Shown: positions 12,722 to 13,515 of the stretch, one piece after another | Layout: every line of letters begins with the position of its first letter | Position numbering within the stretch: position 1 is the first letter of the stretch | Assembly: GCA_012728025.1 (NCBI GenBank) | Contig: JAAYFX010000058.1 | Span: forward strand, 1 to 13,515 | Source: Clostridiales bacterium | GTDB taxonomy: Bacteria > Bacillota > Clostridia > Oscillospirales > Oscillospiraceae | Direction of reading: 5' to 3' | Length of the DNA stretch: 13,515 nt | Made by a program: the position numbers and the translations under genes | The notes under the pieces: model-generated | The model's input: the letters and a program-made list of their open reading frames with translations, nothing else | Database searches by the model: none | What the model was told of the DNA's origin: nothing

Positions 12722-13515
12722 ATGAAAAACCCAGATGTTGAAGCGCATTTGCGAAATGCGATTGAAAACACAGTTCCTGATGTTCTCAATAACATCCTCT
12801 CCCAATGTGATGACAGGAAAGGAAAAGTAGTTGAGATGAAAACGAAAGATAATAAAACAAAGTCCAATTGGGTAAAGCCCTTAGCTTCCATTGCCGCCGC
12901 CATAGCCCTTTTAGTGGGGACAGCTTTTGGAGCGGGTTATTACCAAAAGACTCTTGCCGTACATTCTCTTGTGACTTTGGACGTTAACCCAAGCATAGAG
13001 ATAGAAGCGAATAAAAATGATGTTGTTTTGGCCATTCGGGGACTAAATGAGGATGGCGAAAACCTTCTCTTAAAGCAGGAAATAGAAGGCAAAAAGCTAA
13101 AAGGCGGGGATTTGGAAACCGTCGCAAAAGAGCTTGCCTCTAAAATGGCAGAGGAAGGCTATCTCACAGAGATGAAAAACTCCCTTTTGGTATCTGTGCA
13201 AAATCCAGATGCTGAAAGAAGTGAAGAGCTTGAAAACATTTTGATGGAGAAAATCAAGGAAGCCTTGGCAGAAAAGGGTATAGACGGTGCAGTTTTAGGA
13301 CAGACACTCACCGAAAATGAGGACTTAAAAGCCCTTGCCGAGGAGCTTGGAATATCCCTTGGGAAAACAGAGTTTATAAGCTCTATAATTGAAGGTAATT
13401 CAGAGCTTTCCTATGAGGAGCTGGCAAGGCTTAGCATAAACGAGCTTCTTCTTATTGCGGGAGAGGGGATAAAAGACAACGAGGGTATCAACCTTATAGG
13501 AACCCCCAGCGATAA
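12722..13515 (+). CDS. Probable membrane-anchored anti-sigma factor with RsgI-like middle domain (partial, runs off the window)
   Basis: 264 codons are open to the window edge with no stop; the C-terminus is missing. Layout: a cytoplasmic N-terminus of about 50 residues with a short helical start (M-K-N-P-D-V-E-A-H-L) that could hold the sigma factor; one transmembrane helix (about 51-73, rich in Ala/Leu/Val); then an extracytoplasmic domain. It begins V-T-L-D-V-N-P-S-I-E-I (84-94) and continues V-V-L-A-I-R-G-L-N-E-D-G (101-112), closely resembling the RsgI middle domain. The N89-P90 bond matches the site at which RsgI proteins are known to self-cleave. The N-terminus is not the classic RsgI N domain and the partner is an ECF rather than SigI. 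ATG 12722 follows GGAGGGGG by 6 nt, and its gene is probably translationally coupled to the sigma factor. The rest is charged and helical. Confidence 0.82.
   Translation, partial: MKNPDVEAHLRNAIENTVPDVLNNILSQCDDRKGKVVEMKTKDNKTKSNWVKPLASIAAAIALLVGTAFGAGYYQKTLAVHSLVTLDVNPSIEIEANKNDVVLAIRGLNEDGENLLLKQEIEGKKLKGGDLETVAKELASKMAEEGYLTEMKNSLLVSVQNPDAERSEELENILMEKIKEALAEKGIDGAVLGQTLTENEDLKALAEELGISLGKTEFISSIIEGNSELSYEELARLSINELLLIAGEGIKDNEGINLIGTPSD

Noticed and set aside
1..13515. CRISPR arrays, tRNA or rRNA genes, phage or transposase genes
   Set aside because: No regularly spaced repeats, no cloverleaf-like tRNA segments, no rRNA sequence and no transposase or integrase motifs were seen on either strand.

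Overview
The base composition, AGGAGG-type ribosome binding sites, frequent TTG/GTG starts, T-box leaders and protein sequences point to a low-to-medium GC Gram-positive anaerobe of the class Clostridia. I cannot name the genus from the sequence alone. About three quarters of the window is the complete route to the branched-chain amino acids, arranged as two divergent operons.

Left part (1-652): a bidirectional terminator (55-91), a small antibiotic-biosynthesis-monooxygenase-fold protein on the minus strand with its own promoter, and a gene-free stretch (465-652) holding an imperfect palindrome that looks like a worn MITE or REP-type element. Minus strand, 653-5044: leuA-leuC-leuD-leuB, the full leucine branch. 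It is tightly packed (a 4-nt overlap leuC/leuD and 1 nt between leuD and leuB).

Central control region (5045-6019): two T-box leaders, back to back. The minus-strand leader of leuA has a CUC (Leu) specifier. The plus-strand leader of ilvB has an AUC (Ile) specifier and a strong sigma-A-type promoter. Each carries the T-box core (TGGTACCGC) followed by a rho-independent terminator. A possible 26-codon ORF sits between the ilv terminator and ilvB, and its stop codon overlaps the TTG start of ilvB.

Plus strand, 6020-11466: ilvB-ilvN-ilvC-ilvD, then a GNAT acetyltransferase 17 nt downstream, closed by a clear terminator. Together the two operons take pyruvate (plus 2-oxobutyrate) to the 2-oxo acids of valine and isoleucine, and on to the 2-oxo acid of leucine. 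Only the final transaminase (ilvE) and threonine deaminase (ilvA) are absent from the window. Each operon appears to be governed by charging of a different tRNA.

Right part (11515-13515): a GtrA-family membrane protein with its own promoter, then an ECF sigma factor and a membrane-anchored anti-sigma-like protein cut by the window edge. The extracytoplasmic part of the latter resembles the middle domain of RsgI, including the Asn-Pro bond at which RsgI proteins cleave themselves. This pair is the least ordinary part of the window. The rest is a well-understood biosynthetic locus with some noteworthy regulatory details.
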